Positions 16,319-23,864 of a stretch of 40,167 nt of DNA are shown here, one piece after another (position 1 is the stretch's first letter; each line of letters begins with the position of its first letter). The notes beneath the pieces were generated by a model. The model was not told where the DNA came from and did no database searches. It saw only the letters and a program-made list of their open reading frames with translations. A program made the position numbers and the translations under genes. The stretch covers positions 1-40,167 of the forward strand of contig NZ_JHVK01000027.1 of the NCBI RefSeq assembly GCF_000620105.1. The letters run 5' to 3'. This DNA is from Microvirgula aerodenitrificans DSM 15089 (GTDB lineage Bacteria; Pseudomonadota; Gammaproteobacteria; Burkholderiales; Aquaspirillaceae).

Positions 16319-16750
16319 TCAGGTCGACGGCGCCAGCACGGCGGTGGCCTCGATCTCGAACAGCATGCCGTCAAGCGCCAGCCGTGGCACCGGGATCAGT
16401 GTGCATGCCGGCATTGGCGCGCCATCCCATAGCGCCGTCAACGCCCGGCCGAACACCTGCAGCCGTTCCTGCGAATGGTCGACGATCAGCACAGTCAGCC
16501 TGGCCACATCGCGCGGGCCGGCGCCGGCTGCCCGCAATGCCGTTTCCAGATTGGCCAGCGCCTGCCTGACCTGCTGCCCGAAATCGGGGGAGAGCGTGCC
16601 CTGCGCGTCTTCGCCGCCCTGACCGGCAACATGGACCAGCCGGGCCGGTCCATCGACGATGGCCAGATGGGAGTAACCGTTCGGGCGCGGATCATACAGC
16701 CCTTCCGGGTTGAGGAAAGTCAGTTGCGGAGCGGGGGTTGCAGTCGTCAT
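16319..16750 (-). CDS. RidA/YjgF/YER057c/UK114-family protein
   Basis: A 143-residue protein. It shows the RidA fold pattern: a start strand around FLNPEGLYDPRPNGYSH, a VHVAGQGG turn, DFGQQVRQALANLETALRAAG helix, the VARLTVLIVDHSQE strand, and a C-terminal PACTLIPVPRLALDGMLFEIEA. The catalytic-type Arg of the VPRLA strand is present. RidA proteins hydrolyse reactive enamine/imine intermediates or act in amine catabolism. I chose MTTATP over an Arg-rich upstream start. Its promoter carries a SoxR-type operator, which suggests redox-dependent control and is unusual for this family. Confidence 0.85.
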   Translation of the reverse strand: MTTATPAPQLTFLNPEGLYDPRPNGYSHLAIVDGPARLVHVAGQGGEDAQGTLSPDFGQQVRQALANLETALRAAGAGPRDVARLTVLIVDHSQERLQVFGRALTALWDGAPMPACTLIPVPRLALDGMLFEIEATAVLAPST

Positions 16751-16780
16751 CGGATGGCACCTGTGAGGGAAGAGTGGTCT

Positions 16781-16811
16781 ACCGTAGCGCCTCAAGCGGA
16801 CTTGAGGTCAA
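16781..16811 (-). promoter_or_regulatory. MerR-class promoter with SoxR-type operator driving ridA
   Basis: Read leftwards: -35 TTGACC, then -10 TACGGT, separated by 19 bases, the overlong spacer typical of promoters activated by MerR-family regulators. Within it sits CCTCAAGTCCGCTTGAGG (16790-16807), whose half-sites CCTCAAG/CTTGAGG equal those of the SoxR consensus. Transcription would start near 16774, about 24 bases before the ridA ATG. No soxR gene is in the window. Confidence 0.75.
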
Positions 16812-16827
16812 GACGGCAAGGGCACAT

Positions 16828-16847
16828 TGACCTCCTCCCGAAAAACC
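16828..16847 (+). repeat. IS left inverted repeat
   Basis: The 20-base left end starting TGACCTCC; matches the reversed right end at 17 of 20 positions. Confidence 0.8.
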
Positions 16848-16884
16848 GTAGCGGAGAGAAGTAGAGATTTCTGGCAAAGCGGAG

Positions 16885-17094
16885 TTGGGCACCACGGTCG
16901 CGGAGGTCTGCCGCAAGATGGGCATCTCCGAGGCCACCTTCTGCAACTGGAAGAAGAAATACGGCGGCCTCGGCGTCAGCGAACTGCGCCGCTTGAAGCA
17001 GCTGGAAGAAGAGAATGCCCGGCTCAAGCGCATGGTGGCTGACCTGAGCCTGGACAAGCAGATGCTGCAGGAAGTCATCCAGAAAAAGCTGTGA
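16885..17094 (+). pseudogene. IS3-family transposase orfA, 5' decayed
   Basis: The frame encodes GTTVAEVCRKMGISEATFCNW, KKKYGGLG and a leucine-zipper segment (LEEENARLKRMVADLSLD), the helix-turn-helix and oligomerisation parts of IS407-group OrfA. The usual first 20 residues are disrupted: the region just upstream keeps fragments resembling the ancestral start but with bases lost, and no good ATG remains. The stop overlaps the start of orfB (GTGA), as in complete elements. Not expected to be functional. Confidence 0.8.
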
Positions 17095-17574
17095 AGCCGG
17101 CTCGCAAACGCGAGCTGGCCAACTTCCTGATCAACGCGTACCGCGTCAGCATTCGCCGCGCCACCGCTGTCGTTCAGCAGCGGCCGTCTCCTAAGCCGCG
17201 GACGTAGTCGCGACGACGCGGCATGTGCAAGCCTTGCGCGGGACGCCGCAGCGGATTCAGGTCGACAACGGCAGTGAATTCATTTCGGTGGCGCTGGATC
17301 AATGGGCGTACGAACAAGGCGTCACGCTGGACTTCTCGCGGCCGGGGAAACCCGCGGATAATGTCTTCATCGAGTCGTTCAACGGCAGTCTGCGGGATGA
17401 GTGCCTGAACGTGCATTGGTTTTTGCCGCTGGCTGACGCGCGTGACAAGATCGAGCGTTGGCGCAGGATTACAACGAACTCACGCCGCACAGTTCGCTGG
17501 GCGACCGGTCTCCCGGCGAGTTCCGGCTAGCCCATCCAGAAGCCGGAAATCTCCAGTTTAGACCGCTCGGTTAG
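17091..17574 (+). pseudogene. IS3-family transposase orfB, internally deleted and frameshifted
   Basis: It begins KPARKRELANFLINAYRVS as in orfB, but stops after about 38 codons at a TAG where the first half of the catalytic domain is missing. The frame resumes with the second DDE region: IQVDNGSEF (catalytic Asp) and FIESFNGSLRDEC (catalytic Glu), then a one-base loss near 17468 shifts the frame before the DYNELTPHSSLGDRSPGEF tail. The first catalytic Asp is gone, so no transposase can be made. Confidence 0.82.
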
Positions 17575-17588
17575 TCGGGGGGAGGTCA
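17569..17588 (-). repeat. IS right inverted repeat
   Basis: The right end of the IS remnant, ending GGGGGGAGGTCA; the AT-rich immunity-gene island begins immediately after it. Confidence 0.8.
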
Positions 17589-17653
17589 AGAAACCAGCAG
17601 ACAAAAAGAACTATTGCTACGGATTTCCCATTAAAGCATTTCATGAGGTAGAT

Positions 17654-18019
17654 ATGCTGAAAATTAATTGCTCATGCAGTATTAGTGGAGAAGCGTTTCA
17701 TCCTCATTCGATTGTGAAGCATATGCCGCCGACAGATGATTTTTCCATACACTTTGCCGGAGAAATTGCCACTAGAGGACGTTATAAGGGAAAACCTTAT
17801 CCTTATGGGAGTATATCTTTTAATGCTTCTCCAGAAAGTGTAGCGGAGTTCATTGAAACTATTGGCGATCTGGAAAAAATAGGTATTGAATATATCAATG
17901 TGTGTTTAAATGTTGCATACAATAAAGAGTGTGTGTTTGATCTGAGCCCAGATCTTGCGGCAAGATTTTCGCGGTTGGATATTACATTGTGCGTGACGTG
18001 TTATGAGTGTGATGAGTAA
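17654..18019 (+). CDS. Putative immunity-type protein, paralogue of the next gene
   Basis: A 121-residue acidic protein starting MLKINCSCSISGEAF, with GAGG as ribosome-binding site. It aligns by eye with the protein of the following gene: C(S/I)C-ISGE, a mid FGE or AGE motif, an INVCLNVAYNKECVFDLS strand, and a closing Cys-containing strand. The ISGE...P...G layout recalls DUF4279-type proteins, but I am not sure of that. Genes of this size and AT-richness beside an IS and an Imm42-like gene are typical orphan immunity genes of polymorphic toxin systems. An open frame ending in TAG overlaps the bases just before its ATG and could be the tail of a lost toxin. Confidence 0.65.
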   Translation: MLKINCSCSISGEAFHPHSIVKHMPPTDDFSIHFAGEIATRGRYKGKPYPYGSISFNASPESVAEFIETIGDLEKIGIEYINVCLNVAYNKECVFDLSPDLAARFSRLDITLCVTCYECDE

Positions 18020-18083
18020 TGTTTGACAGCAAAGAATTTGACGCTTGGTTTTTACGCGCCAGTTATGGCATCAGGAGGCAAAA

Positions 18084-18464
18084 ATGTACATAATGAATTG
18101 CATATGCGTGATAAGTGGCGAACAATTATCTCCTGAAGCATTAAATCAATACTTGCATCCAGATGAGCGGGTTGCATTCTATCCTTTTGGTGAAGTTGCT
18201 GTTCGTGTGGACTATCCTCTTGCCAGTATTGTTGTTTCAGGCGAATTTGAACGTATTTTTGAAATTGCCAGTCAAATTGAAGTAAATGAGAAACAGAATA
18301 TGAAATGCACGAGTATTCTGCTAAATGTAGTTTATAAAAATCAGTGCAACATGGAGTTTCGCCTAAATGAACTGAAGCATGTTACTGATATTAAGCTGCC
18401 GTTGCGATTTATATGCAGGTCGGATGACGATGCTGAATATGAATGGCCGCCTGAGTACAGTTAA
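18084..18464 (+). CDS. Putative immunity-type protein, paralogue of the previous gene
   Basis: A 126-residue acidic protein. Start chosen at MYIMNCIC because of the perfect AGGAGG site 6 bases upstream; the longer frame lacks one. It shares with the preceding gene a CxC-ISGE start, PFGEVAV, and the ILLNVVYKNQCNMEFRL strand, so the two arose by duplication or by gathering of related immunity genes. No signal peptide or membrane segment: a cytoplasmic protein. A 24-codon frame starts at the stop of the gene before (TAATG overlap) and ends overlapping this start, possibly a displaced toxin fragment. Function inferred only from context. Confidence 0.65.
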   Translation: MYIMNCICVISGEQLSPEALNQYLHPDERVAFYPFGEVAVRVDYPLASIVVSGEFERIFEIASQIEVNEKQNMKCTSILLNVVYKNQCNMEFRLNELKHVTDIKLPLRFICRSDDDAEYEWPPEYS

Positions 18465-18607
18465 AAATAGCTTGGGATGTCGGCTACGAGGGCGTTAAAT
18501 GGGTGCATTGAAATTCAATATCTGTTTTGCAAAATATAAAATATGAAAATTTATATGGGTGTTTGTATGAAGTTAAAATTTAATTTTTTGAAAGCATTGG
18601 CGTTAAT

Positions 18608-19171
18608 ATGCTGATAGGTAACCCATACACTTTCGCTATTTTGATTGACCCTGTGCCATTGTGGTGTGAAAAGGGAGGGTATATTAACGGTGTATTCCAT
18701 TTTTACATCGATGGAGAAATGTTTCCTCCAGGGCTAAGAAATGCAACATTAGGTGGCGATGTGCTTTGCCTGGAGAAAGATAATGCGCTCAAGACTGCTC
18801 CAGAAAATGCGAGTCTCTTTTGCATGCCCAAACAGGATGCTTATTTTTATATGCTGGGCAGGATGTTGCCAGAAATGGTCTCCGAAGAAATCGAAATTAG
18901 CGACGATTTTGAAACAGACTATACCTATAATGCGACAACATACAATATGGACGATGATTGTTGCTTTGTCTTTGCTGTCAGAAATGGGGGGCAGCTACGT
19001 ATTTTAGGGGCTAAAGTCTGCAGGCAGGATTATAATGAAAAAAATGATTGTTTTGAATGGGTAAAAATCCCTGTCCCAGAAATTAAAGAGGTATTTATTG
19101 ATGTGCTGGTCGCTGGAGATGTTGTTGATAATGTAATAGACTATTATTGCAAAATAAAAAATAATACCTGA
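18608..19171 (+). CDS. Imm42-like immunity protein
   Basis: A 187-residue acidic, cytoplasmic protein. The start, MLIGNPYTFAILIDPVPLW, followed by NGVFHFYIDGEMFPP and LRNATLGGDVLCL, is the pattern I associate with the immunity 42 family. Such proteins neutralise cognate polymorphic toxins delivered by Rhs, CDI or related systems. No matching toxin gene is directly upstream, making it an orphan. The 143 bases before it contain no large frame, only a 15-codon frame ending over the start codon, which might couple translation. The gene is much more AT-rich than the chromosome around it. Confidence 0.7.
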   Translation: MLIGNPYTFAILIDPVPLWCEKGGYINGVFHFYIDGEMFPPGLRNATLGGDVLCLEKDNALKTAPENASLFCMPKQDAYFYMLGRMLPEMVSEEIEISDDFETDYTYNATTYNMDDDCCFVFAVRNGGQLRILGAKVCRQDYNEKNDCFEWVKIPVPEIKEVFIDVLVAGDVVDNVIDYYCKIKNNT

Positions 19172-19247
19172 TTTTATATATTGAAATTAATCTAGTATTG
19201 TTATTGTGCTTCTTGCAAAACTGAATAAAATTATTGCGCAGAAATAA

Positions 19248-19532
19248 CGGAAAGCAACCATCCCCGAAACCCTCTGCCTCACCACCGGCCTCATCGCCAG
19301 CCTGCTGACCTTCACCCTCAGCCACGGACGCCGGCGGTTGTGGCTGCTGCTGGCGCCGTACCCGGTCGTCGCTGCGCTGTTCGCCATGTTGACCGTCTGG
19401 GGGCCGCCCTATGCCGGGCTGCTGGTGCTGTTCGTCGGCGTTGCCACAGCCGTCGGGCATCTTGCCGGCATGCTGCTGGTCTTGCTGGGCGGCTGGCTAT
19501 GGCGTCGTGCCGGTCCGCCGGACGCCCGCTGA
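19248..19532 (+). pseudogene. Small membrane protein gene lacking a start codon (5' truncated)
   Basis: From a stop at 19245 the frame is open and reads IPETLCLTTGLIASLLTF, then three hydrophobic helices and a basic end (WLWRRAGPPDAR). The coding composition is GC-rich throughout, but there is no ATG or GTG before position 19338, where only a TTG exists that would cut off the first helix. The junction of AT-rich and GC-rich DNA lies at about 19255, exactly where the start should be, so the gene probably lost its 5' end when the island was inserted or rearranged. No family recognised. Converges with the sigma-54 activator gene. Confidence 0.55.
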
Positions 19533-19535
19533 GCA

Positions 19536-20783
19536 TTACGGCTGCGCTGCCTGCTTCAGCCGCCGGTACAGCGTGCGTTCGCTGATGCCCAGTGCGCGCG
19601 CCTGTTCGCTGCGCTTCAGCCCGGCGGCGGGCGGGGGCGGGGTGTCGCTGTCGCGGCGGGGGCCGGGTGCGGATGACAGCGCTTCCTCGATCAGGGCCTC
19701 GTCGATCAGCCCGTTGCCGCTCAGCAGACAGCAGCGGGTGGCGATATTGCGCAGTTCGCGGATATTGCCGGGGAAGGCATGGCTGGTCAGTCGCGCCAGT
19801 GCCGCCGGGCTGAAGCGGCAGTCCGGGTGGCTGCGGGCGAGCAGGGCTTCCGCCAGCAGCGGGATGTCTTCACGCCGTTCGGACAGGGGTGGCAGGTACA
19901 GCGGGAACGTGGACAGCCGGTAGTACAGGTCGGCGCGGAAGCGGCCTTCCTCGACCCGGCGGGCCAGCAGGTGGTGGGTGGCGGACACGATGCGGACATC
20001 GGCGCGCCGCCACTCGGTCGAGCCGAGCCGGCGGTAGGTGCCGGTTTCCAGCAGCCGCAGCAGTTTGGACTGCATGGCCAGCGGCATGTCGCCGATTTCG
20101 TCGAGGAACAGCGTGCCGCCATTCGCGGCTTCCACCAGCCCGGTCTGACGCAGCACTGCGCCGGTAAACGCGCCTTTCTCGTGGCCGAACAGCTCGCTGT
20201 CGATCAGGTTTTCCGGCAGGCCGGTACAGTCGACGGTGACAAACGGTTTCTCTGCCCGCCGGCTGGCTGCGTGCAGCGCTTTGGCGACCAGTTCCTTGCC
20301 GGTGCCGGAAGCGCCCTGCAGCAGCACGGTTTCATCGCTCGGTGCGACCCGGGCCAGGCGTTCCAGCATGTGCCGGAAGGCGGGCGAGCGGCCGATCAGG
20401 CCGTCGCCCTGGATATCGCGTCCGGCCGCCAGCGGCGACATGCGTTCGACAAAGTAGCGGTAGCCGCCATCGTCGCCCGGGATCGGGGTCAGGGCGATGT
20501 CGACGTATTCCTCGCCGCGCGGCGTGTGGTGCAGGTGGACCACGCGTTCGCGCTTGCCGCTGGCCAGGCTGTCGGAGAGCGGACAGCTTTCGCCGCAGCG
20601 GTTGCAGGGCCGTGGATAGTGGTGGGACACCTCGTAACAGAAACGCCCCCTGACATCGCGACCATCACCGAAGCGGTCGAGATAGGCGCGGTTGGCATGC
20701 ACGATGCGATAGCCGGCGTCGCACACGATATGCGGATCGGGCAGGGCATCGATAAAGGCCAGCAGTGCGGTCGGGTCGGGCAT
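19536..20783 (-). CDS. Sigma-54-dependent transcriptional activator with PAS domain, likely regulator of the cyd operon
   Basis: A 415-residue enhancer-binding protein. Residues 5-115 are a PAS domain with a Cys cluster (Cys49, Cys60, Cys63, Cys67, spaced C-x10-C-x2-C-x3-C) that could hold an iron-sulfur cluster or act as a thiol sensor. The AAA+ domain has Walker A GASGTGKE (157-164), the sigma-54 contact loop GAFTGA (204-209), and a [10 protein letters not shown] Walker B. A Fis-type helix-turn-helix ends the protein ([19 protein letters not shown]). It lacks a receiver domain, so it should sense its signal directly. It is divergent from the cytochrome bd operon, which has a sigma-54 promoter in the shared region, making that operon the obvious target. 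Confidence 0.88.
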   Translation of the reverse strand: MPDPTALLAFIDALPDPHIVCDAGYRIVHANRAYLDRFGDGRDVRGRFCYEVSHHYPRPCNRCGESCPLSDSLASGKRERVVHLHHTPRGEEYVDIALTPIPGDDGGYRYFVERMSPLAAGRDIQGDGLIGRSPAFRHMLERLARVAPSDETVLLQGASGTGKELVAKALHAASRRAEKPFVTVDCTGLPENLIDSELFGHEKGAFTGAVLRQTGLVEAANGGTLFLDEIGDMPLAMQSKLLRLLETGTYRRLGSTEWRRADVRIVSATHHLLARRVEEGRFRADLYYRLSTFPLYLPPLSERREDIPLLAEALLARSHPDCRFSPAALARLTSHAFPGNIRELRNIATRCCLLSGNGLIDEALIEEALSSAPGPRRDSDTPPPPAAGLKRSEQARALGISERTLYRRLKQAAQP

Positions 20784-20834
20784 GGGCTGCTTTCTGTCAG
20801 TGAATCACTGCCATTTTCTGCCATTGCCGCCATT

Positions 20835-20846
20835 GTGTCATGACAC
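20835..20846. promoter_or_regulatory. GTGTCATGACAC palindrome, candidate enhancer site
   Basis: A perfect 12-bp palindrome 52 bases before the activator start and about 100 bases upstream of the expected cyd transcription start. That is the usual position for binding of a sigma-54 activator. Confidence 0.55.
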
Positions 20847-20871
20847 GGTGGCGGGCTGCGCAGCACAAAAA

Positions 20872-20894
20872 TTTGCAAGTTGATGATTTGCAAA
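20872..20894 (+). promoter_or_regulatory. TTTGCAA repeats containing an FNR-like box
   Basis: TTTGCAA occurs twice, 15 bases apart (20872 and 20887). The segment TTGAT-GATT-TGCAA (20880-20893) matches 8 of 10 positions of the FNR/ANR consensus TTGAT-N4-ATCAA. It sits between the palindrome and the sigma-54 promoter. Confidence 0.4.
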
Positions 20895-20916
20895 CGGTTT
20901 ATGTAATCCGGGCGGC

Positions 20917-20932
20917 TGGCACGGTTATTGAT
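20917..20932 (+). promoter_or_regulatory. Sigma-54 promoter for the cyd operon
   Basis: TGGCACG-GTTA-TTGAT matches the -24/-12 consensus (TGGCACG-N4-TTGCW) at all positions but one, with the invariant GG and the correct spacing. Start of transcription would be near 20943, just before the cydP ribosome-binding site. Confidence 0.8.
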
Positions 20933-20963
20933 ATGGATGTCATTCGACAAGAAGGAGATCCGG

Positions 20964-21158
20964 ATGACTGCGCCACCCCCGCGCCTGCTGCGCGACATCG
21001 TGATCGTGCTCGTGCTGAAGGTCATGGCGATCGTGCTGCTGTGGTACCTGTTCGTTGATGGTCAGCGCGTCGAGGTGGATGCCGCGACCACGGCGCGGCA
21101 ATTCGCGCCGGTTTCTCCTTCCGGGCACAGACAACAAGGAGAAATACATGCCAATTGA
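20964..21158 (+). CDS. cydP: Cytochrome bd oxidase small subunit CydP
   Basis: A 64-residue protein with one transmembrane helix (about residues 8-27, LRDIVIVLVLKVMAIVLLWY) and a short polar periplasmic or cytoplasmic tail containing the FVDGQRVEVD stretch. This pattern and its place directly before cydA identify the putative small subunit CydP found in many beta- and gammaproteobacteria. The start follows AAGGAGA. Its end overlaps the cydA start by 11 bases, showing tight translational coupling. It is the first gene behind the sigma-54 promoter. Confidence 0.85.
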   Translation: MTAPPPRLLRDIVIVLVLKVMAIVLLWYLFVDGQRVEVDAATTARQFAPVSPSGHRQQGEIHAN

Positions 21159-22704
21159 TAGTGTGGTCGACCTGTCCCGGCTGCAGTTTGCCGCGACGGC
21201 GATGTACCATTTTCTGTTCGTGCCACTGACGCTGGGCATGGTCTGGATGCTGGTCATCATGGAGTCCGTCCATGTGATGACCGGCCAGGTGGTCTATCGC
21301 GACATGACGCGCTTCTGGGGCAAGCTGTTCGGCATCAACTTTGCACTGGGCGTTACGACCGGCATCACGCTGGAATTCCAGTTCGGGACCAACTGGGCCT
21401 ACTACTCGCACTACGTCGGTGACATTTTCGGCGCACCGCTGGCAATCGAGGGCCTGATGGCCTTCTTCCTCGAATCGACCTTTATCGGTCTGTTCTTCTT
21501 TGGCTGGGACCGGCTGTCGCGCAAGCAGCACCTGCTGGTGACCATTCTGATGGCGGTGGGGACCAATCTGTCCGCGCTGTGGATTCTGATCGCCAACGGC
21601 TGGATGCAGAACCCGGTCGGCGCCGAGTTCAGTTATGAAACCATGCGCATGGAAATGACCGATTTCTGGGCCGTGGTATTCAACCCGGATGCCCAGGCCA
21701 AGTTCGTCCATACCGTGTCGGCCGGCTATGTGACCGGCGCCATGTTCGTGCTGTCGATATCGAGCTGGTACCTGCTGCGCAAGCGCGACGTCGAATTCGC
21801 CAGGAAGAGCTTTCGCATTGCCGCCGCGTTCGGCTTCGCCTCGGTGTGCTCGGTGATCGTGCTGGGTGACGAGTCCGGCTATACCGTCGGCGAGGCGCAG
21901 CAGACCAAGCTGGCGGCGATGGAAGCCATGTGGCACACCGAGCCGGCGCCGGCATCGTTCAACCTGATCGCCTGGCCGAACCAGGCCGAGATGAAGAATG
22001 ACTGGGCGATCGAGATTCCCTGGGTGATGGGGCTGATCGGCACCCGCTCGGTCGACCGGGAGATCCCGGGCATCCACGAGATCGTCGCCCGGAACCGGCA
22101 GCGCATCGACTCCGGCGTCGTGGCCGTCAAGGCGCTGGAAACCCTGCGCGCCGACCGTGGCAATGCGGCGGCGCTGGCGGCATTCGACGCCCACAAGGCC
22201 GATCTCGGCTTCGGTCTGCTGCTGAAAAAATACATCGATGATGTCGGTGCCGCGACGCCGGCCATGCGTGATGCCGCTGCGCGCGACACCATTCCGGGCG
22301 TGGCGCCGCTGTTCTGGAGTTTCCGCCTGATGGTGGCGCTGGGCTTCTGGATGCTGGCGCTGTTCTCCGCCGCGCTGTGGTACTCGGTCAAGGGCTGCTT
22401 TGCCGAGCGTCGCTGGTTGCTGAAGGCGGCGCTGTGGAGCCTGCCGATGCCGTGGTTCGCCTGCGAAGTCGGCTGGCTGGTGGCCGAGTACGGGCGGCAG
22501 CCGTGGACCATCTACGGCGTGCTGCCGACCCGGCTGTCGGTGTCGACGCTGTCGGTCGGTTCGCTGTACGGCTCGCTGGCCGGCTTTATCGGCTTCTACA
22601 CCGTGCTGCTGGTGATCGAGGTGTTCCTGATGCAGCGCTTTGCGCGCCAGGGGCCGGGCAGCCTGGGCACCGGCCGCTACGCCAATGAAGCCACCGCGCA
22701 CTGA
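21148..22704 (+). CDS. cydA: Cytochrome bd ubiquinol oxidase subunit I
   Basis: A 518-residue inner-membrane protein with about nine helices. Start at MPIDSVVDLSRLQF after AAGGAG. Heme ligands are in place: His21, His188 and Met395, equal to His19, His186 and Met393 of the E. coli protein. The proton-channel acids Glu101 and Glu109 are present too. The quinol-binding Q-loop, after GDESGY, is long as in E. coli, so this is the long-loop type. The enzyme oxidises quinol and reduces oxygen to water with high affinity. Expression is probably induced at low oxygen or under redox stress by the divergent activator. Operon order cydP-cydA-cydB. Confidence 0.96.
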   Translation: MPIDSVVDLSRLQFAATAMYHFLFVPLTLGMVWMLVIMESVHVMTGQVVYRDMTRFWGKLFGINFALGVTTGITLEFQFGTNWAYYSHYVGDIFGAPLAIEGLMAFFLESTFIGLFFFGWDRLSRKQHLLVTILMAVGTNLSALWILIANGWMQNPVGAEFSYETMRMEMTDFWAVVFNPDAQAKFVHTVSAGYVTGAMFVLSISSWYLLRKRDVEFARKSFRIAAAFGFASVCSVIVLGDESGYTVGEAQQTKLAAMEAMWHTEPAPASFNLIAWPNQAEMKNDWAIEIPWVMGLIGTRSVDREIPGIHEIVARNRQRIDSGVVAVKALETLRADRGNAAALAAFDAHKADLGFGLLLKKYIDDVGAATPAMRDAAARDTIPGVAPLFWSFRLMVALGFWMLALFSAALWYSVKGCFAERRWLLKAALWSLPMPWFACEVGWLVAEYGRQPWTIYGVLPTRLSVSTLSVGSLYGSLAGFIGFYTVLLVIEVFLMQRFARQGPGSLGTGRYANEATAH

Positions 22705-22715
22705 GGAGAACGGAC

Positions 22716-23855
22716 ATGATCGATTACCCGACACTGAAACTCATCTGGTGGCTGCTGGTTGGCGTGCTGCTGATCGGCTTTGCCGTCATGGACGGCCATG
22801 ACATGGGCGTGGGTACCCTGCTGCCCTTCGTCGGCCGCGACGACGTCGAACGGCGCGTGGTCATCAATACCGTTGGCCCGCACTGGGACGGCAACCAGGT
22901 GTGGTTCATCACCGCCGGCGGGGCGATCTTCGCCGCCTGGCCGCTGGTCTACGCCACGGCGTTCTCCGGTTTCTACTGGGCAATGCTGGTGGTGCTGTGG
23001 GCGCTGTTCTTCCGGCCGGTCGGTTTCGACTACCGCAGCAAGATCCGCGATCCGCGCTGGCGCTCGACCTGGGACTGGGGTCTGTTCATTGGCGGTTTTG
23101 TGCCGCCGCTGATCTTCGGTGTGGCATTCGGCAACCTGCTGCAGGGGGTGCCGTTCCGCTTCGACGCCAATCTGGTGTCGTACTACGAGGGGTCGTTCTG
23201 GGGCCTGCTCAATCCGTTCGCGCTGTTGTGCGGGGTGGTGTCGAGCGCGATGGTGACCTTCCATGGCGCGGTCTACCTGATGCACCGCACCGAGGGCGAC
23301 ATCCAGCGCCGCGCGCGCACCTGGGCCACCGTGACCGGCCTGCTGACACTGGCCGCCTTCACGCTGGCCGGCGTCTGGCTGGCTTATGGCATCGACGGCT
23401 ATGTGATTACCTCGGCGGTCAATGCCGCCGCCCAGCCGGACCCGCTGACCAAAACCGTAGTGCGTGCGCCGGGGGCATGGCTGGCCAACTACCGGCTGTA
23501 CCCGTCGACCCTGCTGGTGCCGCTGCTGGCCTATGCCGGCTTTGGCCTGGCGCTGCTGCTGGCGCGGCGCGGCCTGACCTTCGCCGCCTTCTGGGCGTCG
23601 GCGGTCGGCCTGGCCGGTGTGATCGGCACCGCCGGCGTATCGATGTTCCCGTTCGTGATGCCGTCCAGCCTGGACCTGGCATCCAGCCTGACGGTGTGGG
23701 ACAGCGTGTCCAGCCAGCGGACGCTCGGCGTGATGCTGGTGGCGACGCTGATCTTCATGCCGACCATCATCGTCTATACGCGCTGGGCCTACAGCGTGAT
23801 GCGCGGCAAGGTCACTGCCGCCTATGTGCGCGAGCACGATCACAGTGCCTACTGA
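22716..23855 (+). CDS. cydB: Cytochrome bd ubiquinol oxidase subunit II
   Basis: A 379-residue inner-membrane protein, the exact usual length, with about eight or nine transmembrane helices. The N-terminal MDGHDMGVGTLLPF and GPHWDGNQVWFI stretches are family signatures, as is FRPVGFDYRSKI. It supports heme b595/d insertion and forms the heterodimer with CydA. Spaced 11 bases from cydA with a GAGGAG ribosome-binding site. It is followed in the same operon by a NifX-like gene, then cydX and ybgE. Confidence 0.95.
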   Translation: MIDYPTLKLIWWLLVGVLLIGFAVMDGHDMGVGTLLPFVGRDDVERRVVINTVGPHWDGNQVWFITAGGAIFAAWPLVYATAFSGFYWAMLVVLWALFFRPVGFDYRSKIRDPRWRSTWDWGLFIGGFVPPLIFGVAFGNLLQGVPFRFDANLVSYYEGSFWGLLNPFALLCGVVSSAMVTFHGAVYLMHRTEGDIQRRARTWATVTGLLTLAAFTLAGVWLAYGIDGYVITSAVNAAAQPDPLTKTVVRAPGAWLANYRLYPSTLLVPLLAYAGFGLALLLARRGLTFAAFWASAVGLAGVIGTAGVSMFPFVMPSSLDLASSLTVWDSVSSQRTLGVMLVATLIFMPTIIVYTRWAYSVMRGKVTAAYVREHDHSAY

Positions 23856-23864
23856 GGAGGCGGA

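Larger units (their letters stand above)
16828..17588 (+). mobile_element. Remnant of an IS3-family element (IS407-like group)
   Basis: The element is bounded by imperfect inverted ends: TGACCTCCTCCCGAAAAACC on the left and, read in reverse at 17569-17588, TGACCTCCCCCCGACTAACC (17 of 20 identical). Inside are orfA and orfB transposase pieces. At 761 bases it is clearly shorter than the roughly 1.2 kb usual for the group, so the middle is deleted. The flanks (ACAT left, AGAA right) show no target duplication, suggesting later rearrangement. It marks the left edge of the AT-rich immunity island. Confidence 0.85.

Noticed and set aside
16824-17592. Target-site duplication around the IS remnant
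   Set aside because: The flanking bases (ACAT and AGAA) do not match.
18549-18613. 15-codon frame (MKLKFNFLKALALIC) ending over the Imm42-like start
   Set aside because: Too short and without a ribosome-binding site; possibly a coupling leader, but not supportable as a gene.
21022-22734. 570-codon frame antisense to cydA
   Set aside because: His/Arg/Gln-rich shadow of a conserved membrane-protein gene.
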